Shown in pieces: positions 9,356 to 18,981 of a stretch of DNA of 64,000 nt. The notes below the pieces were generated by a model. It did not search any database. It was given only the letters and a program-made list of their open reading frames with translations, and was not told where the DNA came from. The DNA is from an uncultured Clostridia bacterium (lineage in GTDB: Bacteria; Bacillota; Clostridia; UBA1381): the NCBI GenBank assembly GCA_947627795.1, contig CANQXJ010000004.1, positions 1 to 64,000 on the forward strand, given 5' to 3'. The translations under genes were made by a program, and so were the position numbers. Within the stretch, counting starts at the first letter, position 1. Each line of letters starts with the position of its first letter.

Positions 9356-10372
9356 TTATTCTTCAGTAACGAGCTCCTCATAGCCTTCGGGAACGGTAAT
9401 TCCCATAGCGTCGGTGCGCTCTTTTACATACTTCTTCGTAAGCTGGTCAGCATACTGGATCTCCATTGCCGCCGGATCCTCGCCGTTTACGAGAATGTCG
9501 TAAGCCATCTGACCTGCAACCTGACCGATGCTGTAGTAAGAAATCGAAAGCGTCGCGATACCGCAGCCGCCGCAAATTCCTTCCTCGCCCGCGATGATAG
9601 GAATGTTCGCGGGAGCTGCAATGTTATTTATAACCTCGGTGTTTGCAGCCGCAGTATTGTCTGTCGGGATATAAAGCGCGTCGCAGTCGCCGCAAGCCGT
9701 CGTTACAACAGCAGCAACGTCGTTTGAGTCAGCGAATGAGTAATCCGCAGTCTCATATCCGAGCTTTGCAAGCTCCTCCGCAACGATGTCTACCTGATAC
9801 TTCGAGTTAGGCTCGCCCGAGCAATAGATAAGACCTATTTTCTTAGCGTCGGGAAGAAGCTCCTTGAACATAGCCGCCTGGTCCGCGAGAGGAGCGAGAT
9901 CCGCCGTACCCGTGATGTTTCTTCCGCTTACGCCCGTCCAGTCTGCGGCGTCTATATCAAGAGCCGTAGCGTAGTCGGTAATTGACGTTCCGACGATAGG
10001 AATGTCAGCCGTAGCGGCAGCCGCAGCCTGAAGCGCAGCCGTAGCGTTAGCGAATATCAAGTCCTTGCCGGACGATACGAACTGGTTCGCGATAGTCGAG
10101 CAGGTATTCGAGTCGCCCGAAGCGTTCTGGAGATCGAAATCGACCTTGTCGCCGAGAAGCTCGGTGAGCTTATCCTGGAATCCCTTCGTAGCCTCGTCGA
10201 GAGCCGGATGCTGTACGAGCTGGCACAAGCCGATGCTGTACGTTTTACCGTCGTCCGCGCCCGTTGAAGCGCCGTTGTCCGCCGTGTTTGTCGAGCCGCC
10301 CGAGCAGCCCGCGAGAGCCATCGCCGCCATCGCGCCTGTAAGGAGCAACGCGGAAAGCTTTTTGATTTTCAT
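9356..10372 (-). CDS. ABC transporter substrate-binding lipoprotein (PF04392-type)
   Basis: Lipobox MALAGC; YSIGLCQLVQHPALDEATKGFQDKL... typical of Trp/Tyr ABC substrate-binding proteins. Confidence 0.92.
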   Translation of the reverse strand: MKIKKLSALLLTGAMAAMALAGCSGGSTNTADNGASTGADDGKTYSIGLCQLVQHPALDEATKGFQDKLTELLGDKVDFDLQNASGDSNTCSTIANQFVSSGKDLIFANATAALQAAAAATADIPIVGTSITDYATALDIDAADWTGVSGRNITGTADLAPLADQAAMFKELLPDAKKIGLIYCSGEPNSKYQVDIVAEELAKLGYETADYSFADSNDVAAVVTTACGDCDALYIPTDNTAAANTEVINNIAAPANIPIIAGEEGICGGCGIATLSISYYSIGQVAGQMAYDILVNGEDPAAMEIQYADQLTKKYVKERTDAMGITVPEGYEELVTEE

Positions 10373-10664
10373 AATAATTCCTCTTTTCGTTTAATTTTTT
10401 CGGTACATATATAATATACCATATCATAGTAATTATACCATCTTACGGATATAATTGTCAAGTAAAAATGCGTAAAGTACGCAGTTTTGGACACGAATAT
10501 ACCGGATTTTAATGTATATTGCGGAAAAAAGCAGTATAAGGCTTTTGAAACGGCATGTATCATTATGCAAAATCGACAAATTTTTAAGCAATGATTGACT
10601 ATTTCGGATTTTCGGGGTATAATATGCGTTATCGGATAATACGGTATTGGTTGGAGATACGGAA

Positions 10665-12239
10665 ATGAACGATAAATATTCCGGCGGATATGACGATAAT
10701 ATGGGAATAGAACCGATCGACGCGTCCGAAAGGCTTCGGCGGCGGTTTGCGAAAAACAAATCGGGTATAATAACAGCGATTGCCGTACTTATACCGGTTG
10801 TGTTGCTTATTGCGTTTAACGCGGCGAGTCTTAAAAACATGATATATTATTCGCTTCACGAGTATTACGCGGGTATGGATCCAAGCAATCTGCCGTATGT
10901 CGGAGCGGGAAATTATATCGATTTTTTCACCGGCGAGGCAAAAACGCTTTTCCGAAACGAAATTATTATCGGCGCAATGAAGCTGGTTTTTGGCGGAGCA
11001 TATGTGTTCCTCGGAACGCGGCTTATCGGCAGGATAAAAAACAACTATGCGCGCGGCGCGTTTTTAAGCGTTATCGCGTTGCCCATATTCATGATGCCGC
11101 TGCTTTGCGCGAGGCTGAGATATCTGTTTCTGCCTAACTTTAACCATTTCAACAGAAGCATTGCGGTTCTGTATGACGCGGTAAAGGCGGGCGGATTGTG
11201 TATAGTCGCCGCCGCGTTTTTCTCGAACGGCGGAATGACCGCGAAAAAAGCTTTGTATGCGGCGCTGTGTTATGCGGCGTTTACGCTTGCGAGATTTACG
11301 CTGTATGATGTGAACTTTCATTATTTTATGAGAAATCCGGATAACAGATCTCTTATTGAAGGCTTCGGCACGTATGCGATGGGTATTGGGCGTATGGGAA
11401 ACTACAGCTATACGTCCGCAATTAATATCACGCAGTCAGCCGCGGCGCTCGTGTGCGGCGCGGGGCTTGTCGCCGTGTATATGCTTATGAGGAAAAGAAG
11501 GGTATCGTTCATAGAGGAAAGGCAGAAAGCATCAGCTTCGATAAAGAGCTTAGCATCGTTTTTCGCGCTCATATTCGTATTCATGGTCCTGATGATCATG
11601 ACGAGCAAGCTGGAGCGTATATATGAAATCATCTTCCCGACTAATCCACACCCTAATATCAGGCTTGACAATACAATGAAGGACATTTTGTTTATAGCGT
11701 TTTCGACGGCTTCATGCCTTGTATTCGGAGTTATAACCGGATACGCCGCGACTACGCGCGCGGGGCTTCCGCTCGTGGTATTGTGCGCGCTGTTTATGGC
11801 GCTCGACACGGAATCGCTCGCAAAATTCGTGTCGTCGGGACTGACGGATTATCCGTTTGTATACAGATGGCTTGAGCGGCTGCCTATGGCGTTTGTTACG
11901 GGGCTCGGGCTTGCTCTTATGTGCGGATGCGGAGAGCTTACTCCGGGAGGATTTTTAAGAAAAATCAAACCGATACTTCCGTTTACCGCCGCGGCGCTTC
12001 TGTATTTCAATATGTGGAATTATACGGAAACCATGCGGTCATGTATGTTCTTCAGGCAGCGGAATACGAGACTTATCGCGGACGTGATATATAATTATAT
12101 GACGCTCTCCGAAACTAATGATTTCACCGGAGGCAAAATAGAAACATTGGCAATTCTTTCGCTGCTGTTCGCTCTCGCGGGTGCGGCGTGTATTATGGCA
12201 AATATAAACAAACAAGAAAAGGGGCAAAGCATTGTATGA
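10665..12239 (+). CDS. Multi-TM protein resembling a fused, degenerate MalF-MalG-type sugar ABC permease
   Basis: First half: YVGAGNYIDFFTGEAKTLFRNEIIIGAMKL and GIGRMGNYSYTSAINITQSAAALVCGAGLVAVYMLMRKRR (MalF-like). Second half: TMKDILFIAFSTASCLVFGVITGYAATT and FNMWNYTETMRSCMFFRQRNTRLIADVIYNYM (MalG-like). Confidence 0.55.
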   Translation: MNDKYSGGYDDNMGIEPIDASERLRRRFAKNKSGIITAIAVLIPVVLLIAFNAASLKNMIYYSLHEYYAGMDPSNLPYVGAGNYIDFFTGEAKTLFRNEIIIGAMKLVFGGAYVFLGTRLIGRIKNNYARGAFLSVIALPIFMMPLLCARLRYLFLPNFNHFNRSIAVLYDAVKAGGLCIVAAAFFSNGGMTAKKALYAALCYAAFTLARFTLYDVNFHYFMRNPDNRSLIEGFGTYAMGIGRMGNYSYTSAINITQSAAALVCGAGLVAVYMLMRKRRVSFIEERQKASASIKSLASFFALIFVFMVLMIMTSKLERIYEIIFPTNPHPNIRLDNTMKDILFIAFSTASCLVFGVITGYAATTRAGLPLVVLCALFMALDTESLAKFVSSGLTDYPFVYRWLERLPMAFVTGLGLALMCGCGELTPGGFLRKIKPILPFTAAALLYFNMWNYTETMRSCMFFRQRNTRLIADVIYNYMTLSETNDFTGGKIETLAILSLLFALAGAACIMANINKQEKGQSIV

Positions 12240-12772
12240 ATTTTGAGGAAAAAACAATCGCGACAAGGGAAATTCATAAGGGAAGAATAATAGACGTGCG
12301 CGAGGACACGGTTATCATGCCGGACGGCTCTACGGCGCTTCGCGAGCTTGTGGCGCACCACGGCGGCGTGGGAGTTATTGCGGTAACGGAGGACAGGGAC
12401 GTGTTCATGGTGTCGCAGTACAGAATCGCGGCAAGATGCATGATGCTCGAAATTCCTGCCGGAAAACTCGAAAAGGGCGAAAACGATCCGGAAGCGGCGG
12501 GCAGACGTGAGCTTACCGAGGAAACCGGCTACGAGGCGAAGGACTTTACGTATCTCGGCGCGTATTACGCAACTCCCGGCTACTGCGAAGAAAAGCTTCA
12601 TCTGTACCTGGCGCGGAATCTGACATACAAAGGTCAGCATCTCGACGAAGGAGAGTTTTTAAACGTCCACAAAATGAAGCTCGACAAACTTTATGAGATG
12701 GTTATGAACAACGAAATAATCGACGCGAAAACCGCGATCGCGATACTTAAGGCAAAGGCTATTCTCGGCTGA
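12236..12772 (+). CDS. NUDIX hydrolase (ADP-ribose pyrophosphatase type)
   Basis: Nudix box GRRELTEETGYEAKDFTYLGAYYATPGYCEEKLHLYLA; start overlaps upstream stop (ATGA). Confidence 0.93.
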   Translation: MNFEEKTIATREIHKGRIIDVREDTVIMPDGSTALRELVAHHGGVGVIAVTEDRDVFMVSQYRIAARCMMLEIPAGKLEKGENDPEAAGRRELTEETGYEAKDFTYLGAYYATPGYCEEKLHLYLARNLTYKGQHLDEGEFLNVHKMKLDKLYEMVMNNEIIDAKTAIAILKAKAILG

Positions 12773-12791
12773 TTGACCGAATAACGGCTGT

Positions 12792-12823
12792 AAACCCGCG
12801 CAATTTTCATGCGCGGGTTTTTT
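12792..12823 (+). terminator. Rho-independent terminator
   Basis: AAACCCGCGC-AATTTTCAT-GCGCGGGTTTTTT perfect stem plus T tract. Confidence 0.9.
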
Positions 12824-12835
12824 ATGAAATTCATA

Positions 12836-12886
12836 TTGACAATTGTCGGCATGTGTGATATTATATACTTACCGACAATTGTAGGT
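12836..12886 (+). promoter_or_regulatory. Sigma-A promoter with two BlaI/MecI-like operators
   Basis: TTGACA (12836-12841), 17-bp spacer, TATTAT (12859-12864). Palindrome GACAATTGTC (12838-12847) overlaps the -35; ACCGACAATTGTAGGT (12871-12886) lies just downstream of the -10. Confidence 0.75.
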
Positions 12887-12910
12887 AAGAAAAGGGGAGG
12901 AGATATCAAT

Positions 12911-14671
12911 ATGAAAACGAAGAAAATATTATCCGCGCTTATCGCCGCGTCTATTACGGCGGCGTCTCTGCCGCTTGCAGCGTGCGCGTCGGGAGAAGGA
13001 TTCATTATGCTCAGCGCGCCTTACGCCTCGGGAGAGAAGCTTTGGGAAACAGATTATCAAAGCTATTCGCGCATACTCGCGCGCTATGCCGACGATAAAA
13101 CGCCTATTCCGATGTCAAAGTATTACGACGGAAGAATTTTCGCGACTGTGCCCGAGGAAAACGCGGGACGCGAAATAGAGGCGTTTGTCGCAGACGAGGC
13201 AACATTTACCGATATGCCCGACGAATCAAACGAGAGCTATTATGATTATCGTACTATGTGTACTGTGGCTGAAAAATTTGTTATCATGGGCGACGACAAG
13301 GGAAGGGCGCGCCCGTATGACAACATAACGCGCGCCGAAGCTGCGGCGGTCGTTATGCGTATGATAGGTGTGAGCAAGGACGGAAACGGCGGCTTTAACG
13401 ACGTAAAGCCCGGTGACTGGTTTGCCGGAGCTGTCGCCGCCGCCAAGGATCACGGCGTGATCGCGGGCGAGCCGGACGGAAATTTCTATCCGCAGAGGAA
13501 CGTGTCGCGCGAGGAATTTACAGCAATGACGGCGCGCGCTCTGGCGGCTGCCGGAATAAGGAATGAAATTGCTCCCGCGTCGGTCGATGATGTGCGGGAA
13601 ATTACAGGCATTGAGGACGCGGACAAAATCTCGGACTGGGCGCTCGGCGCGTACGCGGCTATTCAGAATTACAATATAAGGGATCAGGAATTAGGAGAAT
13701 ATGACGTTGAAGTTCAGGGTTATCCGGCGGTCGATTACGCATATCCGCAGAATTTTGCGACGAGAAAGGAAGCTGCGGAACTGTTATGTCGCGTTATGGA
13801 TAATTTCCAAAACTATCCGTCTGAAACAGCTGTTAAATACGGCTTTGACAAGGCTATGCCGGTGATCGACGGCTCCACCTCGACATACCCGTTTACCGAG
13901 GCGGTATACAGCAATCTGTTCTATGCCGGAATGTATCACAAGGACAAGCCGCTTTCGCACAGCAAGAGCCACGCGTCATACGAGCGGCTTATAAACGGCG
14001 AGGTTGATATGCTTTTCGCGTCGGTTTATCCCGCGTCGGACGTGCTGGAGCTTGCTAAGGAAAAGGGCGTGGAATTGGAGCTTATCCCGATTGCCTACGA
14101 CGCGATGATTTTCTTCACAAACGCCGATAATCCGGCGGAAAATCTGACAAAGGAGCAGATTACAAATATCTATGTCGATAACGCCTATGAAAACTGGAAT
14201 GAGATAGGCGGGCCGGATGCGCTTCTCTATCCGTACTGCCGCAACAACGACAGCGGCAGCCACGCGCAGATGGAAAAGCATTTTCTGAACGGTCACGAGA
14301 TAAATGAAAAAATCAGAAACGAAACGACGTCAATAAGTATGTCGAACGTCCTGACCGACGTTATGTACGCGGAAACGGCGGAACCAAAAGGATACGCGCT
14401 CGGTTACAGCATTTATTACTACTTCAATAACATGGACGTATTTTACGACACGCACACGCGTTTAAAGCTCCTTTCAATCGACGGAATCTCGCCGACGGAC
14501 GAAACCATCGCGGACGGCACTTACCCTCTCGCGAACAACACGTATATAGTAATGCTGAAAAGCCAGCCCGAAAACTCACCCGCGCGGAAAATGGCTGAGT
14601 TTATGCTGACAGAAGCGGGGCAAGCCTGCGTAAAAGAAGCGGGCTACGGACCGTTAAAGCCCGTAAATTAA
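12911..14671 (+). CDS. SLH-domain lipoprotein with C-terminal PstS/PBP-like substrate-binding domain
   Basis: Signal/lipobox MKTKKILSALIAASITAASLPLAACAS; SLH motifs (MGDDKGRARPYDNITRAEAAAVVMRM; GVIAGEPDGNFYPQRNVSREEFTAM); then VIDGSTSTYPFTEAVYSNL...VDMLFASVYPASDVLELA...LTKEQITNIYVDNAYENWNEIGGPD, phosphate-binding-protein-like. Confidence 0.85.
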   Translation: MKTKKILSALIAASITAASLPLAACASGEGFIMLSAPYASGEKLWETDYQSYSRILARYADDKTPIPMSKYYDGRIFATVPEENAGREIEAFVADEATFTDMPDESNESYYDYRTMCTVAEKFVIMGDDKGRARPYDNITRAEAAAVVMRMIGVSKDGNGGFNDVKPGDWFAGAVAAAKDHGVIAGEPDGNFYPQRNVSREEFTAMTARALAAAGIRNEIAPASVDDVREITGIEDADKISDWALGAYAAIQNYNIRDQELGEYDVEVQGYPAVDYAYPQNFATRKEAAELLCRVMDNFQNYPSETAVKYGFDKAMPVIDGSTSTYPFTEAVYSNLFYAGMYHKDKPLSHSKSHASYERLINGEVDMLFASVYPASDVLELAKEKGVELELIPIAYDAMIFFTNADNPAENLTKEQITNIYVDNAYENWNEIGGPDALLYPYCRNNDSGSHAQMEKHFLNGHEINEKIRNETTSISMSNVLTDVMYAETAEPKGYALGYSIYYYFNNMDVFYDTHTRLKLLSIDGISPTDETIADGTYPLANNTYIVMLKSQPENSPARKMAEFMLTEAGQACVKEAGYGPLKPVN

Positions 14672-14711
14672 AAATGAGCAATATGCTCGCGTGACAAAGG
14701 AGATGAAAAAT

Positions 14712-15089
14712 ATGAAAATCGAAAAGCTGCCCGACAGCGAATTATGCGTTATGCTCGTTTTGTGGAGCGCAAACGAACCAATGAAAACCTCCGCGATACT
14801 GGAGCTTTTAAGCGGGGACAAAAGCTGGACAATGTCAACGCTGCAAACTATTCTTTCAAGGCTTCAGAAGCGCGGCTTTGTCGAGGTCACAACGGAAAAA
14901 CGGCTCAATTACTATTATCCGAAAATCAGTGAGGATGATTACCGCGAGCTGGAAACTAAAAGCTTTTTAAAGAAATTCTACGGCAATTCCTGCTCGCGTC
15001 TTTTCGCCGCGCTCGCGGACACGCACAGGCTGAACCAAGAGGACATTGACGAAATCTCGGCGATTATCGAGAACGCGAAGGAGGGGTAG
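14712..15089 (+). CDS. BlaI/MecI/CopY-family transcriptional repressor
   Basis: LPDSELCVMLVLWSANEPMKTSAILELLSGDKSWTMSTLQTILSRLQKRGFVEVTTEKRLNYYYPKISEDDY, winged helix typical of BlaI. Confidence 0.93.
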   Translation: MKIEKLPDSELCVMLVLWSANEPMKTSAILELLSGDKSWTMSTLQTILSRLQKRGFVEVTTEKRLNYYYPKISEDDYRELETKSFLKKFYGNSCSRLFAALADTHRLNQEDIDEISAIIENAKEG

Positions 15090-15091
15090 AT

Positions 15092-17395
15092 ATGGGTGAA
15101 ACTGTTTTTACCGATATTATTTTTCCGTGGATAGTGTCGTTCTGCAAGCTCGCGCGCCTATCGGATATGTTTTCGAACGTTCTTGAAATTACGGTATACG
15201 CGTCGTTCATAATAGCGCCCGCGCTGATTTTCGGGAAGGCTATAAAGAAACGCTACGGCGTAAAATGGCGGTATTTCGTGTGGCTCGTCATAGCGGTCAG
15301 ATTAATTATACCGTTTAACGTGTCGCTTCCCGAGCGCGCGGTCACGATAAACGCGCCCGAATCGGTCGTGACGCTCGAGCCGAACGAAGGTTTTGCGCTC
15401 GAAAGCAGCGAATCGGAAAACGCGCCGGTTACATACAGTGTTCAGTATCCGTCCGCGCTGCGCGTCGAGCCGAACGGAATTATAACGCGGCCGTTCAGAC
15501 TTACCGCGATGGAGGCGCTGTCATTGATTTGGGCTGCGGGAGTAATTTTGTTTCTGCTGTATCAGGGTATTGCGTACGCGCTTTTCAAAAAACGCGTGAA
15601 ACGCTGGCGCGCGCCGGCTGACGAGGAAACGCGGAGAATTTTCCGAGAGCTGAAAATAGACATGGGAATAATGCGGGATATAAATATTTACCGCTGCTCC
15701 GAAATCGACAGCCCCATGCTTATCGGGTTTACAGATACGATGGTTCTTCTGCCGAAAAACGAGCTGAACGCGGAGCAGCTTGCGCTTGTGCTGCGCCATG
15801 AGCTGGTTCATTACAGCCGCCGCGATTTATGGTACAAGCTTGCGCTGACTATCGCGAACGCGATGCATTGGTTCAATCCGCTCGTGTACGCGATGGCGAA
15901 AAGCGCGAACAACGACCTTGAACTTATCTGCGACAGCATCACGATAAGCGCGGCAAACAAGCCCGACGAATACGCCCGCGCGATGCTCGAAATTATGAAA
16001 AACAGCCGCGGCTTCAAACCGGCTTTATCCACTCACTTTTTAGGCGGAAAGCAGGCTATGAAGGAACGCTTCAGGACCATATTCGACACGACTGTGAAAA
16101 AGCGCGGCATTGCGCTTCTTACGGCTGTGCTTGCCGTGTCCGTGCTCGGCGGAGCGCTCGTCGCCTGCGGTTCGGGAGACGCTGTCGAAAACGCGGCGAA
16201 GGAGCTTTATGAATACAAATCGCCGTATATCGGGAACAACTGGAACTCAATAGAGCTTTTCAATCATATCCCGTTTATAGCCGATATGCCGTATTCAAGT
16301 ACGGAGCTTGACACGGACCGGGACGACAACAGCGTGCCGGAGGGTTACGGGTTGAAGCTCTACTATGAGCGCCGGGACGCGGAAAGCGGGAAAAATCTCG
16401 TTTACAAGCGCAATGAGCTTTCCGGCGCGGCGGCTGTATTTCTCGCGCTTATAGACAACGCGGATTATGTGGCATTCACCGCGCCCGATTACGACAGTGC
16501 GTCCTATTCGGAATTCAGCGTCACAAAACGGGAGTGCGCCGATTTATACGGCAGCCTGTTTACAAACGCCGGAGAAAGCCCGGAAAATTTCGCGGAATTT
16601 TATCGCGTAATAGAGGAAAACTTATGGTACGACGGCAAGCCTACCGGCATGGAGGCTCCGTTAAGACCGACCGACATAGACGAAGCTGTAGACGACGCGG
16701 TCATAGCGCGCCACGAGAGGACGGCGGGCGGCGGCTATGTGAGCGTGGCGGCGCATAATACAGCCATAAATACGGAAACGGACGGCGTTTATACCGAATA
16801 CGTGCACACGCTCTATTCGAGCTACGGCGTGAGGGACGGGATTTATACCGTAATGAGCGGCGTGTCCGAGCCTGCGATAATTCGTTTTAAAAAGGACGAA
16901 AACGGCGGCTTTTATGTGACGGAGTACCTCTCGTTTGATGAAATAAAGGGAAAGCCGATGCCGGAGGACATTTCGATTTCCGAACAGATGTGGAATGATT
17001 TTATCGGCGGCAAGTATGGCGGCGGCTTGGATGAACAGTCGGACGGAAAGCTGCGCGAATATCTGCTGGGAAATGCCATAGACGCGGAGGTCGACTACGA
17101 TTACAATCAAACCGCTCTTAATTACGACGGCATATTCGATTATTTCCCCGACCTTGCATCAAAAATCCTGTCGGAGGGCGGTTTTTGGGAATATCCCGAA
17201 TATCAGGGAACAAAGCGCGTGATCAAGGACGGCAAGCGTGTGACGCTCTCGACGGATTTTTATATATCGGGCGATCCGAAAACGCCGGACAGAATTATTT
17301 ATAATACGACGGATGACGCGGGACAGATTATCGAGAGTTTTACCGTGTATGTAACGGGCGGCAAAACATTTGAAATAGATAATACGGCGGCGTAG
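15092..17395 (+). CDS. BlaR1-like M56 family metallopeptidase with novel C-terminal extracellular domain
   Basis: Zinc motif LVLRHELVHYSRRDLWYK; NDLELICD; TM segments; long C-terminal region after GIALLTAVLAVSVLGGALVACG without a recognisable transpeptidase/penicillin-sensor motif. Confidence 0.88.
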   Translation: MGETVFTDIIFPWIVSFCKLARLSDMFSNVLEITVYASFIIAPALIFGKAIKKRYGVKWRYFVWLVIAVRLIIPFNVSLPERAVTINAPESVVTLEPNEGFALESSESENAPVTYSVQYPSALRVEPNGIITRPFRLTAMEALSLIWAAGVILFLLYQGIAYALFKKRVKRWRAPADEETRRIFRELKIDMGIMRDINIYRCSEIDSPMLIGFTDTMVLLPKNELNAEQLALVLRHELVHYSRRDLWYKLALTIANAMHWFNPLVYAMAKSANNDLELICDSITISAANKPDEYARAMLEIMKNSRGFKPALSTHFLGGKQAMKERFRTIFDTTVKKRGIALLTAVLAVSVLGGALVACGSGDAVENAAKELYEYKSPYIGNNWNSIELFNHIPFIADMPYSSTELDTDRDDNSVPEGYGLKLYYERRDAESGKNLVYKRNELSGAAAVFLALIDNADYVAFTAPDYDSASYSEFSVTKRECADLYGSLFTNAGESPENFAEFYRVIEENLWYDGKPTGMEAPLRPTDIDEAVDDAVIARHERTAGGGYVSVAAHNTAINTETDGVYTEYVHTLYSSYGVRDGIYTVMSGVSEPAIIRFKKDENGGFYVTEYLSFDEIKGKPMPEDISISEQMWNDFIGGKYGGGLDEQSDGKLREYLLGNAIDAEVDYDYNQTALNYDGIFDYFPDLASKILSEGGFWEYPEYQGTKRVIKDGKRVTLSTDFYISGDPKTPDRIIYNTTDDAGQIIESFTVYVTGGKTFEIDNTAA

Positions 17396-17404
17396 GAATA
17401 ACGG

Positions 17405-17435
17405 CATAAAGGGCGGCTTTGAACCGTCCTTTATG
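17405..17435 (+). terminator. Rho-independent-like terminator
   Basis: CATAAAGGGCGG-CTTTGAA-CCGTCCTTTATG stem with one wobble. Confidence 0.55.
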
Positions 17436-17547
17436 TATATTTGTATAATTTTGTAAATTTACGGTTGCGGGTATAAAAAATGTATGGTATAATTAATATA
17501 ATAAAATATATACCGAAATTTACATAGGTATCACAGGAGGGAAAGTT

Positions 17548-18114
17548 ATGAAAACAACAGGCAAAGTGATAATTGCCGTAGTCGCGGTGATTGTGATTAT
17601 CGCGGCGGCTGTATTCAGCAGCTACAACGGTTTGGTGGGACTGGACGAGGATGTGAACACGGCGTACTCGAATATACAGGTTCAGCTTCAAAGACGCTCC
17701 GACCTTATCCCCAACCTCGTAAACACCGTACAGGGCTACGCAACGCACGAGGAAGAGGTATTCACAGCTGTCGCGGACGCGAGGGCGAAGCTCGCCGGAG
17801 CGCAGACGGTGGACGAGACAATAGAAGCGGACGGAGAGCTTTCATCGGCACTGTCAAGGCTTCTCGCTATTTCCGAGGCTTATCCGCAGCTGCAGGCAAA
17901 CGAGAACTTCTTATCGTTACAGGATGAGCTTGCCGGTACGGAGAACCGCATAGGCGTGGCACGCAAGGACTACAACGACGCTGCACAGATCTACAACAAA
18001 AAAGTGCGCAGCTTCCCGACGGCTATATTCGCGGGAATGCTCGGATTTGACCGTAAACCGCTTTACGAGGCGCAGCCCGGCTCGGAGCAGGCGCCGACGG
18101 TGAATTTTAACTGA
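17548..18114 (+). CDS. LemA family protein
   Basis: [44 protein letters not shown]...[27 protein letters not shown]. Confidence 0.95.
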   Translation: MKTTGKVIIAVVAVIVIIAAAVFSSYNGLVGLDEDVNTAYSNIQVQLQRRSDLIPNLVNTVQGYATHEEEVFTAVADARAKLAGAQTVDETIEADGELSSALSRLLAISEAYPQLQANENFLSLQDELAGTENRIGVARKDYNDAAQIYNKKVRSFPTAIFAGMLGFDRKPLYEAQPGSEQAPTVNFN

Positions 18115-18116
18115 TT

Positions 18117-18893
18117 ATGAAAAACAAAACATTTAAAGCCGCCGCGGTTTTCGCGGCTGTGTTCATCATGTCGTTCGCACTTAGCGCCTTCGCAGCGGTG
18201 AATATTCCGAACCCCACGAGCGCGTTTTTCGTGAACGACTACGCCGACATTATAGACGATCAGACCGAACAATATATTTGCGAACGCGGACAGACGTATT
18301 ATCAAAACGACGGTCCTCAGGTCGTTGTGCTCACAATGAAAAGCATTGAAGGCTCGGACTTGGAGGATTTTTCGATTCAGACCGCGCGCAAATGGGGACT
18401 TGGCAGCAAGGACACGGATAACGGCGTGCTGATTTTGCTTGTCCTCGACAGCCGTGACGTGCGTATCGAAGTCGGCTACGGACTTGAGGGAGTTTTAAAT
18501 GACGGTAAATGCGGAAGATTTATCCGCGAAGCCGCGCCGCAGCTTTCGGAGGGCGATTATAGCGGAGGCTTGCAGCTTTTATACGACAGAGTAATCGGCG
18601 AGCTTGAAGCGCCTTCTCCCGCGGGGGAGGACGACACAGCTGAAACCGCCGAACTGATTTTTGCGATAATTTTTATAATAGTCCTGCTGATTATTTGGAC
18701 GCGTATCAGCCGCTACGGAGGCTGGCGCGGCGGCGGATGGAGCGGTACGGGCGGCTACGGACGCGGCTATAACACCTGGGGCGGCGGTTTTGGCAGCGGC
18801 GGCGGATTCGGCGGAGGCGGATTTTCCGGCGGCGGCGGTTTCTCCGGCGGCGGTGGCGGCTTCGGCGGAGGCGGCGCGAGCGGCAAGTTTTAA
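18117..18893 (+). CDS. TPM domain-containing (YgcG-like) protein with Gly-rich C-terminus
   Basis: FFVNDYADIIDDQTEQYI..., VLILLVLDSRDVRIEVGYGLEGVLNDGKCGRFIREA; Gly/Phe-rich tail; adjacent to lemA as usual. Confidence 0.92.
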   Translation: MKNKTFKAAAVFAAVFIMSFALSAFAAVNIPNPTSAFFVNDYADIIDDQTEQYICERGQTYYQNDGPQVVVLTMKSIEGSDLEDFSIQTARKWGLGSKDTDNGVLILLVLDSRDVRIEVGYGLEGVLNDGKCGRFIREAAPQLSEGDYSGGLQLLYDRVIGELEAPSPAGEDDTAETAELIFAIIFIIVLLIIWTRISRYGGWRGGGWSGTGGYGRGYNTWGGGFGSGGGFGGGGFSGGGGFSGGGGGFGGGGASGKF

Positions 18894-18952
18894 TATAACA
18901 ATACGGCAAAAATCGGAGTTAGAAAATACCCGCGCATATCTCAAAGCGCAGC

Positions 18953-18981
18953 AAGGACCTCAATTTATGAGGTCCTTTTTT
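18953..18981 (+). terminator. Rho-independent terminator
   Basis: AAGGACCTCA-ATTTA-TGAGGTCCTTTTTTT. Confidence 0.85.

Noticed and set aside
13226-17110. Minus-strand ORFs antisense to the SLH-PBP/BlaI/BlaR1 genes
   Set aside because: No RBS, no recognisable domains, fully overlapped by strong coding frames on the other strand.
18579-18909. Ala/Arg-rich minus-strand ORFs opposite the TPM protein tail
   Set aside because: Artefacts of the Gly-rich (GGC/GGA) repeat tract read on other frames.
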